This document shows positions 17,103-26,054 of a stretch of 64,000 nt of DNA, piece after piece. Position 1 is the stretch's first letter, and each line of letters opens with the position of its first letter. Both the position numbers and the translations under genes were made by a program. A model generated the notes under the pieces. It saw nothing but the letters and a program-made list of their open reading frames with translations. It made no database searches and was not told the DNA's origin. Source of the stretch: CAIVAT01 sp049317265 (GTDB taxonomy: Bacteria; Bacteroidota; Bacteroidia; Bacteroidales; FEN-979); contig JBMOIP010000015.1 in NCBI GenBank assembly GCA_049317265.1, forward strand, positions 1 through 64,000, written 5' to 3'.

Positions 17103-18410
17103 ATGACCTATTCCCAAACCATCGAGTATCTCTTTGCACGATTGCCGATGTATCATCGCGTTGGCGCACAGGCATATAAGGCAAACCTTGACAACACTGT
17201 TGCACTTTGCAACCTTCTTGAAAATCCACAGGATCACTTCAAGGCGATCCACATAACAGGGACCAACGGAAAAGGCTCGGTTTCCCATATGCTCGCCAGC
17301 ATCCTTCAGGCTGCCGGGTACCGCACAGGCCTTTACACCTCCCCTCACCTGGTCGACTTTCGTGAGCGCATCCGGGTGAATGGCAAGATGATCAGTAAAC
17401 GATTTGTTACCTCGTTCGTCGGGAAGTACCGGGGGCAGTATGAATGCTTTGAGCCTTCTTTTTTCGAACTAACTGTCGGAATGGCATTTGAATATTTCAG
17501 GCAGCAAAAGGTTGAGATTGCTGTTATCGAAGTTGGCCTGGGGGGGCGGCTGGATTCGACCAACATCATCACCCCGGTTTTATCTGTCATCACCAATGTG
17601 AGTCTCGACCATATGCAGTTTCTGGGTGATACCCATGAGAAAATCGCAGCAGAAAAAGCGGGAATCATTAAACCGGGGATCCCTGTAATCATTGGAGAAA
17701 CCCAACAAGACACTACCGCTGTTTTCCAGGAAAAAGCTTTGTCATGCCATTCGGAAATCCACTTTGCTGACCAGTCTTTCCGTGCAGATAATTTTAGACT
17801 AACAGGGAAATATTCCGGCAGCCAGACGATGGATATTTACCAGGAGAACAAGCCTTACCTGACAGGGCTCATATCACCGCTCTGCGGAATGTACCAGCGA
17901 AAAAACATCCTTACAGCTGTCAGTGCATGTGAAAAGCTGACCATGCTGGGAATTCAGCTACCGGCTTCGATCATCCGGACGGGAATCAAAGAGGTTATCA
18001 GCCGTACCGGATTTTCCGGTCGCTGGCAGGTACTCGCCAGGAAACCACTGACCATTTGTGATACCGGGCACAATGAAGGAGGGTTGAGGGAAGTCCTTGC
18101 CCAGATTGCCGCCACACCGCACGTGCACCTTCATTTTGTCTTCGGGGTGGTGAATGACAAACATCTTGCACCCATCCTGAAAATGCTGCCCGGAGGTGCA
18201 ACATACTATTTTTGCAAACCTGATATTCCCAGGGGACTGGATGGTGCCGAACTGCAAAGAAGTGCCGTAGAAGCGGGACTTTCAGGTATCTGCTACCCTA
18301 CTGTCAAGTCCGCTTTACGTGCAGCACAAAATGCAGCAAACCAGGATGATCTTGTTTTCGTAGGCGGAAGTACGTTTGTGGTGGCAGAGGTTGTGCCTTC
18401 ACCCGCCTGA
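17103..18410 (+). CDS. folC: Bifunctional folylpolyglutamate/dihydrofolate synthase
   Basis: FolC joins glutamate to dihydropteroate and extends the glutamate tail of folates, using ATP. It is a Mur-ligase relative. The protein has 435 residues with the ATP loop ITGTNGKGSVSHMLASIL near residue 55, TSPHLVDFRERIRVNG, and EVGLGGRLDSTNII. It also has ITNVSLDHMQFLGDT with the conserved EKAGIIKPGIPVI. It lies 26 bp after anmK on the same strand. Its last 12 bases overlap the convergent thiS gene. Confidence 0.95.
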   Translation: MTYSQTIEYLFARLPMYHRVGAQAYKANLDNTVALCNLLENPQDHFKAIHITGTNGKGSVSHMLASILQAAGYRTGLYTSPHLVDFRERIRVNGKMISKRFVTSFVGKYRGQYECFEPSFFELTVGMAFEYFRQQKVEIAVIEVGLGGRLDSTNIITPVLSVITNVSLDHMQFLGDTHEKIAAEKAGIIKPGIPVIIGETQQDTTAVFQEKALSCHSEIHFADQSFRADNFRLTGKYSGSQTMDIYQENKPYLTGLISPLCGMYQRKNILTAVSACEKLTMLGIQLPASIIRTGIKEVISRTGFSGRWQVLARKPLTICDTGHNEGGLREVLAQIAATPHVHLHFVFGVVNDKHLAPILKMLPGGATYYFCKPDIPRGLDGAELQRSAVEAGLSGICYPTVKSALRAAQNAANQDDLVFVGGSTFVVAEVVPSPA

Positions 18411-18602
18411 AATCAGGTGAAGTACATGAACATCGTCCCCATCATGAATCCGGGTAATCTCATATTCACTCTTTTTAACCAGAGCGCCGTTAACCTTGAT
18501 GACCAGCATTTTAAATGTGAAATTCTTCACCTTTAAAAGATCGGTGACGGTGAAGGATTCACCTGCAATTTCTTCCGGGGTATTATTTAATGTAATTCTC
18601 AT
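18399..18602 (-). CDS. thiS: Sulfur carrier protein ThiS
   Basis: The 67-residue protein has the ubiquitin-like ThiS/MoaD form. It starts MRITLNNTPEEIAGESFTV, has an internal VIKVNGALVKKSEYE segment, and ends in the Gly-Gly tail (HLISGG) that is adenylated and thiocarboxylated. ThiS donates sulfur for the thiazole of thiamine. It is the last gene of a three-gene minus-strand set mqnE-thiF-thiS and overlaps the end of folC by 12 bp. No thiG, thiH, thiC or thiE is present in the window, so a role in thiamine synthesis is likely but not shown. Confidence 0.85.
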   Translation of the reverse strand: MRITLNNTPEEIAGESFTVTDLLKVKNFTFKMLVIKVNGALVKKSEYEITRIHDGDDVHVLHLISGG

Positions 18603-18614
18603 CTTTTCGACATT

Positions 18615-19211
18615 TCACTGTTCTGTTTTTTCTTCATCCAGCAATATTTCCAACACCATATTTGCCTGCATATTTGCTACAATCCCTACCCGGGGTGCTA
18701 AGGGAGGCATTTCGGGGCCGATTTCTGAAACTTCATCCCCGCAGATATAAAGATGGTCCAACCGGCGGCAATGGATGGCGCTGTTCATTCCCCATCCTGC
18801 CATCCCCAATCCGACCACCAGCGGTATTTCCGGCATCCCGGTCAGCACTGTTTCTATTAACATCTCCTTCTGATCAGCAAAGTCAAAGGCTTCCACAATC
18901 ACATCACAACCTTCAAACAGGGAAGTTATGTTGGCCGGTGTCAGCCGGATATCATGGGGAAAAACGGCAACATCCGGATTGATCCGCTGGATATTTGCCG
19001 TAAGCGCGCTTGTCTTTTTCATTCCTACCTGATCCATGAAATAGTATTGCCGGTTCAGGTTTGGCTGGCTCACAACGTCAAAGTCGGCAATTACCAGTGT
19101 TCCGACGCCAACCCTTGCCAGGGCAACGGCGCAGTTGGAACCCAATCCGCCACATCCGGCAATTCCGACTTTTTTCAATCTCAGCCGGCTATATATCTCA
19201 TCAAGGGTCAT
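18615..19211 (-). CDS. thiF: ThiF-family adenylyltransferase (short type)
   Basis: The protein has 198 residues and a Rossmann-type E1 fold. It has the nucleotide loop VGIAGCGGLGSNCAVALARVG, the segment LVIADFDVVSQPNLNRQYYF and the motif NLNRQ. These enzymes adenylate the C-terminal glycine of ThiS. It is shorter than MoeB/E. coli ThiF and shows no pair of CxxC zinc motifs, which fits the short ThiF family 2. Its start overlaps the mqnE stop by four bases (ATGA type) and thiS follows 12 bp later. Activation of the neighbouring ThiS is the natural inference. Confidence 0.82.
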   Translation of the reverse strand: MTLDEIYSRLRLKKVGIAGCGGLGSNCAVALARVGVGTLVIADFDVVSQPNLNRQYYFMDQVGMKKTSALTANIQRINPDVAVFPHDIRLTPANITSLFEGCDVIVEAFDFADQKEMLIETVLTGMPEIPLVVGLGMAGWGMNSAIHCRRLDHLYICGDEVSEIGPEMPPLAPRVGIVANMQANMVLEILLDEEKTEQ

Positions 19212-20323
19212 TTCCGGACTTTATAATATGAATCCCGTTCTACAGGAATTCGCTTTGCTTCGGTGATCATGGTGATCATCTGTGATTCGGTCATTACAGG
19301 ATTCTGATCCTCGGCGCCGGCGAGGGAGTAGATCTGCGTCGAGTCATTGATTGTACCGTCAAGGTCATCTACGCCGAATGAGAGTGAAACCTGGGCCAGC
19401 TTTCGGCCTACCGCAGGCCAGTAGGCCTTCAGATGTGGAAAATTGTCGAGATATATCCGGGAGACAGCGTACATCTTCATGTCTTCAGTTACGGATACTT
19501 CGGGAATACCTGACATTTCGTTGTTGCTGTTACGGAATTTCAGCGGGATAAATGCATTGAACCCGCCTGTCCGATCCTGAACCTGCCTCAATCGTTCGAG
19601 GTGATCGATCCGTTGGGAATAATTCTCCTTATGCCCGTATAGGATTGTGGCATTGGATGGTATACCAAGGAGATGAGCTGCTTCGTGGATATCGAGCCAC
19701 CCCTGTGAGGAAGACTTCATCCCGCAGATATCCTCACGGATCGCTTCATCAAATATTTCCGCACCTCCGCCAGGTATTGAATCAAGGCCGCATGATTTAA
19801 GGTACAAGAGTCCCTTCTTTATGCTCAGACCTGCTTTCTCAATCATGTAATCCAGTTCAACCGCCGAATAGGCCTTTACATGCAGATCAGGCCGGACTTC
19901 CTTGATTTTAACCAGCAAGTCACCATAGTAGTAGATATCCCTGTCGGGATGAACTGCTCCGGTTATGTGCAGTTCAGACACATTTTCATCCTCTGCTTTG
20001 ACCTTTTCAAGAATATCAGCAACTGTAAGTTCCCAGCTTGTCTTACTGAAATGGTGGGAATATGAACAAAATTTGCATTTATTGATGCAGATATTGGTAG
20101 GTTCGATGTGAAAATTCCGGATATAGTAGGCGTTGTCGCCATTTTTCCTTTGCCTTAAAATGTCGGCAAGTCTCCCCAGGAAGCCAAGATCCCCCTGCTC
20201 AAAGAGTGTGATCCCCTCGCCGGGCGAAACTCGTTCACCCTTCATTACCTTAGCAGCAATTGCTTTTATAACATCCGGGATATCCAGATACCCCGGGTCA
20301 ATCTCTATATTTTCCCTGATCAT
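19208..20323 (-). CDS. mqnE: Aminofutalosine synthase (radical SAM)
   Basis: MqnE joins the side chain of 3-[(1-carboxyvinyl)oxy]benzoate to S-adenosylmethionine-derived adenosyl, giving aminofutalosine in the futalosine menaquinone pathway. The protein has 371 residues. HIEPTNICINKCKFCSYSH provides the CxxxCxxC iron-sulfur cluster site near residue 100. The later motifs GLDSIPGGGAEIFDEAIR and SNATILYGHKE are typical of the MqnE/CofH branch. ThiH also belongs to the radical SAM enzymes, but these signatures favour MqnE, and mqnB and mqnD lie 6 kb away. It starts the mqnE-thiF-thiS set. Confidence 0.9.
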   Translation of the reverse strand: MIRENIEIDPGYLDIPDVIKAIAAKVMKGERVSPGEGITLFEQGDLGFLGRLADILRQRKNGDNAYYIRNFHIEPTNICINKCKFCSYSHHFSKTSWELTVADILEKVKAEDENVSELHITGAVHPDRDIYYYGDLLVKIKEVRPDLHVKAYSAVELDYMIEKAGLSIKKGLLYLKSCGLDSIPGGGAEIFDEAIREDICGMKSSSQGWLDIHEAAHLLGIPSNATILYGHKENYSQRIDHLERLRQVQDRTGGFNAFIPLKFRNSNNEMSGIPEVSVTEDMKMYAVSRIYLDNFPHLKAYWPAVGRKLAQVSLSFGVDDLDGTINDSTQIYSLAGAEDQNPVMTESQMITMITEAKRIPVERDSYYKVRK

Positions 20324-20383
20324 TCCAGTTTTAGGTAAAAATTAACATGTGGTACAGGACGATGTCCCTCCTGCCTTCTCCAT

Positions 20384-22048
20384 CTATTGTTTGACGAATT
20401 TCCTGACTAACAGGTGTTCGCCGTTCGAAATCGTGACAAAGTAAACTCCTTTGGGAAGGGCAGAAACATTAACCTGTTTTTCCCGGGCTGAATCCACATT
20501 CCAATCAATCAATAGTTTTTGATTACCAAGGATATCAGTGATTGCCAAGTTCAATTTTTGCCCATCGAAGCCAGTGGATTTCAGATTAAGCTGATCTGCA
20601 ACAGGATTGGGGAAAACAGATATACTTACTGCTTTCGTTACTTCTTCAATCCCAACGGACCAGCCATTTAACTTCCTCACCCCTGTATTATCGGGATCTA
20701 ACCAGCACTTAAGCTGGTTGATGCATTCTGTTCCGTTCTGATCCCAGCTGTACGAGAACATGCCAAAGTAATCCGGGAGATTCAAGGAGGCTGAATCACA
20801 CGAAGAGTCTCCACCGGTGAGTGTTCCAACCAGCAATCCCTCATTGTTATACAAGGGAGATCCGGACGAACCTCCTTCTGTGGTACCGTGACCGTTACTG
20901 GTTTCATTCCAGAATACGCGCCAATGTGCGAGAGCCGGGTTCCCCACCCAATGGGCCTGCTGCAGCGCTGAGGAGTAGGTGGATATTTTCTTGATATCCC
21001 CCATCGGATGATGAATGCCAACGCCGGAAGGACTTGCGGGGACATTTTCGCGGCTCCATCCCTCATAATATGCATTAAAAGCCGGAGGAACCGGGGTACT
21101 CAATAAAACCAGGAAGAAATCAGATCCGGTGGTTGCAGCCTCCCCGCCATGGGCTACAAGGGTAGCGCCTGTGATTGACTTCAATAATGGTTCAGAAGAA
21201 GGGTCAGGACAGGCAGAGCCCTCATAGTTGAAATAGAAGATCCACTGGCTGAGATCTGTTTCGGTTGCGTTCTTGCCGCAATGGTCGGCAGTAATGACAT
21301 ATGGGGTCCCATCGTTGCGGACATTATTCACCAGTGAACCTGTACACCAGACACTTACCCCACCACGTTTCACCGTAATCCGGGTTACACTCCGCTTTTG
21401 ATTTTGCCAGAACTTCCCTTCGGCACAATTTACATTTACCTCACAAGGCCCGGAATTGCCAAAACCGCTTTTCATCCCGGTGTAATCAGCAACCCCGCGG
21501 TAAGCATGCCCTACCTCTGAAACATGCAGTTCAGGCAATGGAATTCCTTCCGGTGCATTATATTCCAGCGTGAGCTCATCCCCATAGATCAAACTGGTTG
21601 CAAATGTTGACAGGGTGTTGTTATTCAGGGAGGTGAAAGCACCGAGAAGTTGGGTCCGCAAAGTATTGTAAACAAAAATTTTACCCCCTTCCGGAATGTG
21701 AAACCTGTCAAAATAGAGAATCAGCGCCAGGGCCCCCGGGGATTTTACATTGAGTCGCCATACCTTGATTCCATCTGATGTCTTTACCCATTGACCGGAT
21801 GTTTCAATACCAAGATCGACAGGCAGATTCACTGCAAACCTGTATGGTAAAGGAGCCTGTTCATCTTCCTTCGCCAGAAGTGCAGCAGCCGGTGGTTCAG
21901 CCGTTATTGACTGATCGTTATCAGGAGCAATTGCCCTCGAAAAACTGTATGGCAACCCGCCGGTGTTTAATTGTGCAACAAGAGTGCCTGGGATGGTGAG
22001 AACAATCAGGACAATAAGTAAGTAAAAACGGCGCAGGGATGATTTCAT
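20384..22048 (-). CDS. Secreted lysyl-endopeptidase-like serine protease, T9SS cargo
   Basis: The protein has 554 residues with a signal peptide (ending LVAQ near 26), a propeptide-like region, a trypsin-fold protease domain and a C-terminal sorting domain. The catalytic triad can be placed at H256 (YVITADHCG), D310 (TTGSDFFLVLL) and S395 (EGGSSGSPLYN). The order CEVNVNCAEG, TADHCG and GGSSGSPL resembles lysyl endopeptidases of the Achromobacter protease I type. The last 75 residues (SVFPNPVADQLNL to VRKFVKQ) form a type A T9SS sorting domain, so PorU should process it at the surface. The upstream gene, 11 bp away, is the inactive-looking C10 homologue. Confidence 0.85.
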   Translation of the reverse strand: MKSSLRRFYLLIVLIVLTIPGTLVAQLNTGGLPYSFSRAIAPDNDQSITAEPPAAALLAKEDEQAPLPYRFAVNLPVDLGIETSGQWVKTSDGIKVWRLNVKSPGALALILYFDRFHIPEGGKIFVYNTLRTQLLGAFTSLNNNTLSTFATSLIYGDELTLEYNAPEGIPLPELHVSEVGHAYRGVADYTGMKSGFGNSGPCEVNVNCAEGKFWQNQKRSVTRITVKRGGVSVWCTGSLVNNVRNDGTPYVITADHCGKNATETDLSQWIFYFNYEGSACPDPSSEPLLKSITGATLVAHGGEAATTGSDFFLVLLSTPVPPAFNAYYEGWSRENVPASPSGVGIHHPMGDIKKISTYSSALQQAHWVGNPALAHWRVFWNETSNGHGTTEGGSSGSPLYNNEGLLVGTLTGGDSSCDSASLNLPDYFGMFSYSWDQNGTECINQLKCWLDPDNTGVRKLNGWSVGIEEVTKAVSISVFPNPVADQLNLKSTGFDGQKLNLAITDILGNQKLLIDWNVDSAREKQVNVSALPKGVYFVTISNGEHLLVRKFVKQ

Positions 22049-22059
22049 GAAAATTGGTA

Positions 22060-24510
22060 TTAATGGATAATTGAGACTTTACGGGTCACTTCAACTGATG
22101 TTGTTGAAACACGAACGAGGTATATGCCTTGCGGAATGCTGCGAACGTCGAGGACGATTCTCCCGGCAACCGGTGTTTCTGTCCATGAAGCAATTTTTGC
22201 TCCAACCATGGAGACCATCTCTATCATTAACGGATTCGTTAAAGTTCGCGGACAATCAATCATCAGAAAATCTTTTGCCGGGTTGGGAAACACCCTGGTG
22301 GACTTCAATGCACTGATATCATCCGTTCCCAATGACGATGTAATGGAGATATCATCGACCATAAAGATAAACCCATCATTGGTAACACACTGAATTCCAA
22401 TATACACATCCTGATTTGTGTAGTTTGACAGGCTGTAGGTTCTCCTGGTCCATTCGACCGGAGCAGATTCGGGAATGGTAGTCAGAGGGATGAAGCTTGA
22501 GACGGACTGGCTGGTATTTGAGACAGCAATATTGTACTTCTCATCCCCAAACTGGTTGTTATAGGTTTTAACCCATAATTCAATCTGCGGGTTTAATCCT
22601 AAACTCATCTTAGGAGAAATAAGCCATTTGTCATTTGGGGCCATCGGAGGAATGGAAGAGAAGCAGCAACCCAGCCGCAGCCCGGAATGAGTCTGCATGT
22701 TCACCAGCGGAGGGGTTGTTTGTGCCGGGTTAAAACAGATATAGGCCATTGGTTGATAATTGTGCGGAAAGGTAACATTTTGAATCCCATAGGTGGTTCC
22801 CCCCAGCACATCATAAACGGACCAGGGTACGAACGACGTCGAAAAGTCGGTGAGAGATTCAAAATCCAGAGACATAAAGGTTGGGTAACCGTTCACCGTT
22901 ATATAGCCCATTTTGATAATTGAATCTGTTGTTGCCCCATTGCTTATTTTCAGGCTTACAGGGTAGATGCCTGCCGTGGTATATTTGATCCCGGAAGGAT
23001 TTTTAAGGTTTGAAGCAGACGGGATTCCCCCTGGAAATGTCCAGCTCCAGGAGACCGGCAGTCCCGACGACTGGTCCGAAAAATTAACCGTATCACCTAC
23101 CCGAACTGAAGTTTTATCGGAGGTAAAATCAGCCGTAAGGAGCGATGTTGCTTCCGGTTTTACCTCCAGGTCGTCGATCATCATCAGGAAGTGGTCGGTT
23201 GACACACAATTGATGGCAACATATACCTTCTGATTGTTGAAATTTGAAAGGTTAAAGGTCTTCTTTGCCCATGCAGTAGTTGTTTGCAGAGGTTGTGCAC
23301 CGGAGATAACCGTAAAACTGCCGGGATTGTTATCCGTAGTTGAAACCGCCACGGTATAGGTATCCAGTCCGTAAAGATCAGTATACGACTTTACCCAGAA
23401 GGAGAAGCTGCCATTCGTACCAAGCTGAATCTGCGGGGAGATGAACCAGTCGTTGTTTGCCGGCGGGTTAGACGAGAAACAAGCCCCAAAGCGCCCCCCG
23501 GAATGAGGTTGTATGGCCGCATCGGTGAACATCGACGGTGTTACCAATGCCGGGTTGAAAGCAAGAAAAGCCATGGGCTCTGCCTGGTGAGGATATGTAT
23601 AGCCTGTTATTCCGTAAGTGTCATGAAGATCAACATCCTTTACGGTCCAGGTGTCGAATGTCATTGCAAAATCCTGTACGTTTTCAAAATTCATCACATA
23701 GCTGCCCGGAATGGGTGGAACGGAGACCAGATTGAACAGCGCTCGCTGCGGATAGGAAAAATTTACGGAATCATAGAAAAGGCTGTCCAGTGAAAAATAA
23801 CCATCATGCGAGCCTCCAGTACCCCAATTTATATGAAACTTATCATCCCGGTATCCGTCGCACAGAAAATAGCGCTGGGACATGCCATTGATGGTATAAC
23901 ATACATTCAGGACCGGGTGATTGGCATCCAGTTCTGCTTTCATCATGGCGCTCCATTCAGGGCTGGTATACTGGCCCTTTAATTTCCAGGTGGCGCCATC
24001 AGGATATCCGAAATATTTTAATAACGCCGAATCGATCTCTTCCGGAACAGAGGATGAGGCATTGGTGCCATAGTTCATATTTTGTGCTACCCCGCATTGA
24101 TAAATCAAGCCCGGTATTGCTTCATTGCCCGGGGTTGCCGTATCAGGCATATTGCTCCAGTTGTAGGTTGTCGCCCCGAAATTGGCATATTGAATACCGT
24201 ATTTCGGGTGAGCATATCCATGTTCCCCGGTTCCGTGGGAAGGATATTGGTAAAACTTCATGAGTTGAGCCATGGCGACTGCACCACCACCTGCCGGCAC
24301 ATGGAGGCATGTGCTGTGTGCGGCAGTGTCGTTCGGACAACGGCCATTGAAATAACAATCCTGCGACCATTTGGTGGTTATCATCGGGAGTTTTTCAATG
24401 ACCCCCCTGAAGGTATTTGGCGCCATGTTCCTGGTAGCAGTCTGGCCAATAACCACCAACGGCAGAACCAGTGACAGCATGGCAGAAAGGAAAAGAAGCC
24501 TTGTTTTCAT
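22060..24510 (-). CDS. C10-peptidase-like T9SS cargo lacking catalytic residues
   Basis: From the ATG at 24510 the protein has 816 residues. After a signal peptide, residues about 30-260 resemble streptopain/SpeB (family C10): AMAQLMKFYQYP and FHINWGTGGSHDGYF. The position of the catalytic Cys (streptopain GCVATA) is glycine G75 in PAGGGAVAMAQ. The catalytic His position is R213 in SQRYFLCDGY. Two cleaved-adhesin/MAM-like modules follow, separated by a PKD domain (SWSWTFPGG), then a type A sorting domain (RVFPNPAKDFLMI to RKVSIIH). I infer a non-catalytic binding protein or inhibitor-like partner rather than a protease. It is probably cotranscribed with the serine protease downstream. Confidence 0.75.
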   Translation of the reverse strand: MKTRLLFLSAMLSLVLPLVVIGQTATRNMAPNTFRGVIEKLPMITTKWSQDCYFNGRCPNDTAAHSTCLHVPAGGGAVAMAQLMKFYQYPSHGTGEHGYAHPKYGIQYANFGATTYNWSNMPDTATPGNEAIPGLIYQCGVAQNMNYGTNASSSVPEEIDSALLKYFGYPDGATWKLKGQYTSPEWSAMMKAELDANHPVLNVCYTINGMSQRYFLCDGYRDDKFHINWGTGGSHDGYFSLDSLFYDSVNFSYPQRALFNLVSVPPIPGSYVMNFENVQDFAMTFDTWTVKDVDLHDTYGITGYTYPHQAEPMAFLAFNPALVTPSMFTDAAIQPHSGGRFGACFSSNPPANNDWFISPQIQLGTNGSFSFWVKSYTDLYGLDTYTVAVSTTDNNPGSFTVISGAQPLQTTTAWAKKTFNLSNFNNQKVYVAINCVSTDHFLMMIDDLEVKPEATSLLTADFTSDKTSVRVGDTVNFSDQSSGLPVSWSWTFPGGIPSASNLKNPSGIKYTTAGIYPVSLKISNGATTDSIIKMGYITVNGYPTFMSLDFESLTDFSTSFVPWSVYDVLGGTTYGIQNVTFPHNYQPMAYICFNPAQTTPPLVNMQTHSGLRLGCCFSSIPPMAPNDKWLISPKMSLGLNPQIELWVKTYNNQFGDEKYNIAVSNTSQSVSSFIPLTTIPESAPVEWTRRTYSLSNYTNQDVYIGIQCVTNDGFIFMVDDISITSSLGTDDISALKSTRVFPNPAKDFLMIDCPRTLTNPLMIEMVSMVGAKIASWTETPVAGRIVLDVRSIPQGIYLVRVSTTSVEVTRKVSIIH

Positions 24511-24620
24511 AATGCGCAGATTACTGTTTTGAAAACACAAAGGTAATGCTTTCAGATATTGGAAAAAAAGCTACTTTTACGCCCGATAGTAAAATCTTCT
24601 TCCACTACAACCAAAAACCC

Positions 24621-26054
24621 ATGAATCAAGCTGTTAGCCTAAAGAAAGATCCACCTGCCGCACTACGCTGGATCGTGCTGGTCTTCATCAGCCTCGCCAT
24701 GTTTGGCAACTACTACATTTATGATTGTATCAGTCCGCTCGCCGACGTCTTAAAAACACAGCTTCATTTCACCGACAAAAACCTTGGTTTGTTGCAGGGC
24801 ATATACAGCATCCCGAACATTTTCATGGTGCTGATCGGGGGTATTATCATCGATAAGATCGGTACCAAAAAAGCTGCACTCATCTTTGCCTGCCTGGTGT
24901 TTATCGGCGCCTTGTTTACAACCATCAAGGGTGACATTGTTTTTATGGCAACCGGACGTCTTATCTTTGGTCTGGGCGCTGAATCGATGATTGTAGCCAT
25001 TACCACCATCCTTGCCAGATGGTTTAAGGGAAAAGAACTCTCCTTTGCCTTCGGACTCAACCTCAGCATTGCCAGGCTGGGATCGTTCCTGGCACTGAAC
25101 TCACCGACATGGGGCAAATCGTTGTTCGATCAATGGCAGAAACCACTCTGGATCGCTGTTGGAGCTGGTGTGATCGCGGTAGTTACCCTGCTGATATATT
25201 ATGTGATCGACATCTATTCGGAAAAAAACTATTCGCTGCAGAAAGAGGGGAACCAGGATAAGGTTGTCCTGAAGGATCTTTTTAAATTCGGGAAATCATT
25301 CTGGTTCATCACACTGCTTTGCATCACCTTCTATTCGGCCATGTTCCCATTCCAGACCTTTGCCGTGAAATTCTTCAAAGATGTTCATCTTGCCGGGGTT
25401 CCCGATGATGTTGCACGCGGCATGGGCGGTTTTCTATCCAGCCTGCTCACTCTTTCAGCCATGATCCTCACCCCTATCTTCGGGCTTCTGTCGGATAAAA
25501 TCGGGAAACGTTCACTGCTGATGATGTTCGGATCGTTGCTGATCATTCCGGTATATCTGATCATGGGTTATGTTGTTCATTCTGTTGACCTTCCGCCGTC
25601 GGTGGTCTCCATATTCTCCTCCGCCGACCAGAGTACGGGATTCATCGGAGGCATTGTTTATTTTGGAACCATGATCGGCACCCTGTTCAGCTATTTTCCG
25701 AACATTGCCATCCCCATGGTTATCATGGGAATTGCATTTTCGCTGATCCCCGCCATCATGTGGCCTTCGGTAGCCTTGATTGTTGACAACTCCAAACTTG
25801 GCACTGCTTATGGTCTGATGACCATGATCCAGAACATCGGGCTGGCCGGTTTCAACCTGATGATCGGTTGGTCCAACGACTTCTCCGGTGCAAGCGCCCA
25901 AAATCCGGGTGGGTATCACCTTGGAATGTGGATATTCAGCAGCCTTGGCTTCTTTGGATTGTTCTTTGCCTTTATGCTCAGGCGAAATGAAAAGGGTCCG
26001 AATGCCCATGGACTCGAATATGGAACAAAGTACAATAAAAGGCCAGTTAAATGA
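24621..26054 (+). CDS. Major facilitator superfamily transporter
   Basis: The protein has 477 residues from the ATG at 24621; an upstream in-frame ATG at 24546 would add an unlikely polar stretch. About twelve hydrophobic segments are visible. The loop after TM2 reads GGIIIDKIGTKKAAL, the MFS loop 2-3 signature, and GLLSDKIGKRSLLMM repeats it in the second half. The substrate is unknown. The stop codon overlaps the start of mqnB (ATGA at 26051-26054), so the two are translationally linked. A role in moving a purine or a quinone precursor is possible but only inferred from this position. Confidence 0.75.
   Translation: MNQAVSLKKDPPAALRWIVLVFISLAMFGNYYIYDCISPLADVLKTQLHFTDKNLGLLQGIYSIPNIFMVLIGGIIIDKIGTKKAALIFACLVFIGALFTTIKGDIVFMATGRLIFGLGAESMIVAITTILARWFKGKELSFAFGLNLSIARLGSFLALNSPTWGKSLFDQWQKPLWIAVGAGVIAVVTLLIYYVIDIYSEKNYSLQKEGNQDKVVLKDLFKFGKSFWFITLLCITFYSAMFPFQTFAVKFFKDVHLAGVPDDVARGMGGFLSSLLTLSAMILTPIFGLLSDKIGKRSLLMMFGSLLIIPVYLIMGYVVHSVDLPPSVVSIFSSADQSTGFIGGIVYFGTMIGTLFSYFPNIAIPMVIMGIAFSLIPAIMWPSVALIVDNSKLGTAYGLMTMIQNIGLAGFNLMIGWSNDFSGASAQNPGGYHLGMWIFSSLGFFGLFFAFMLRRNEKGPNAHGLEYGTKYNKRPVK

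Noticed and set aside
19208..20323. ThiH (tyrosine lyase) for the radical SAM gene beside thiF
   Set aside because: The motifs SIPGGGAEIF and SNATILYGH and the linked mqnB and mqnD favour MqnE.
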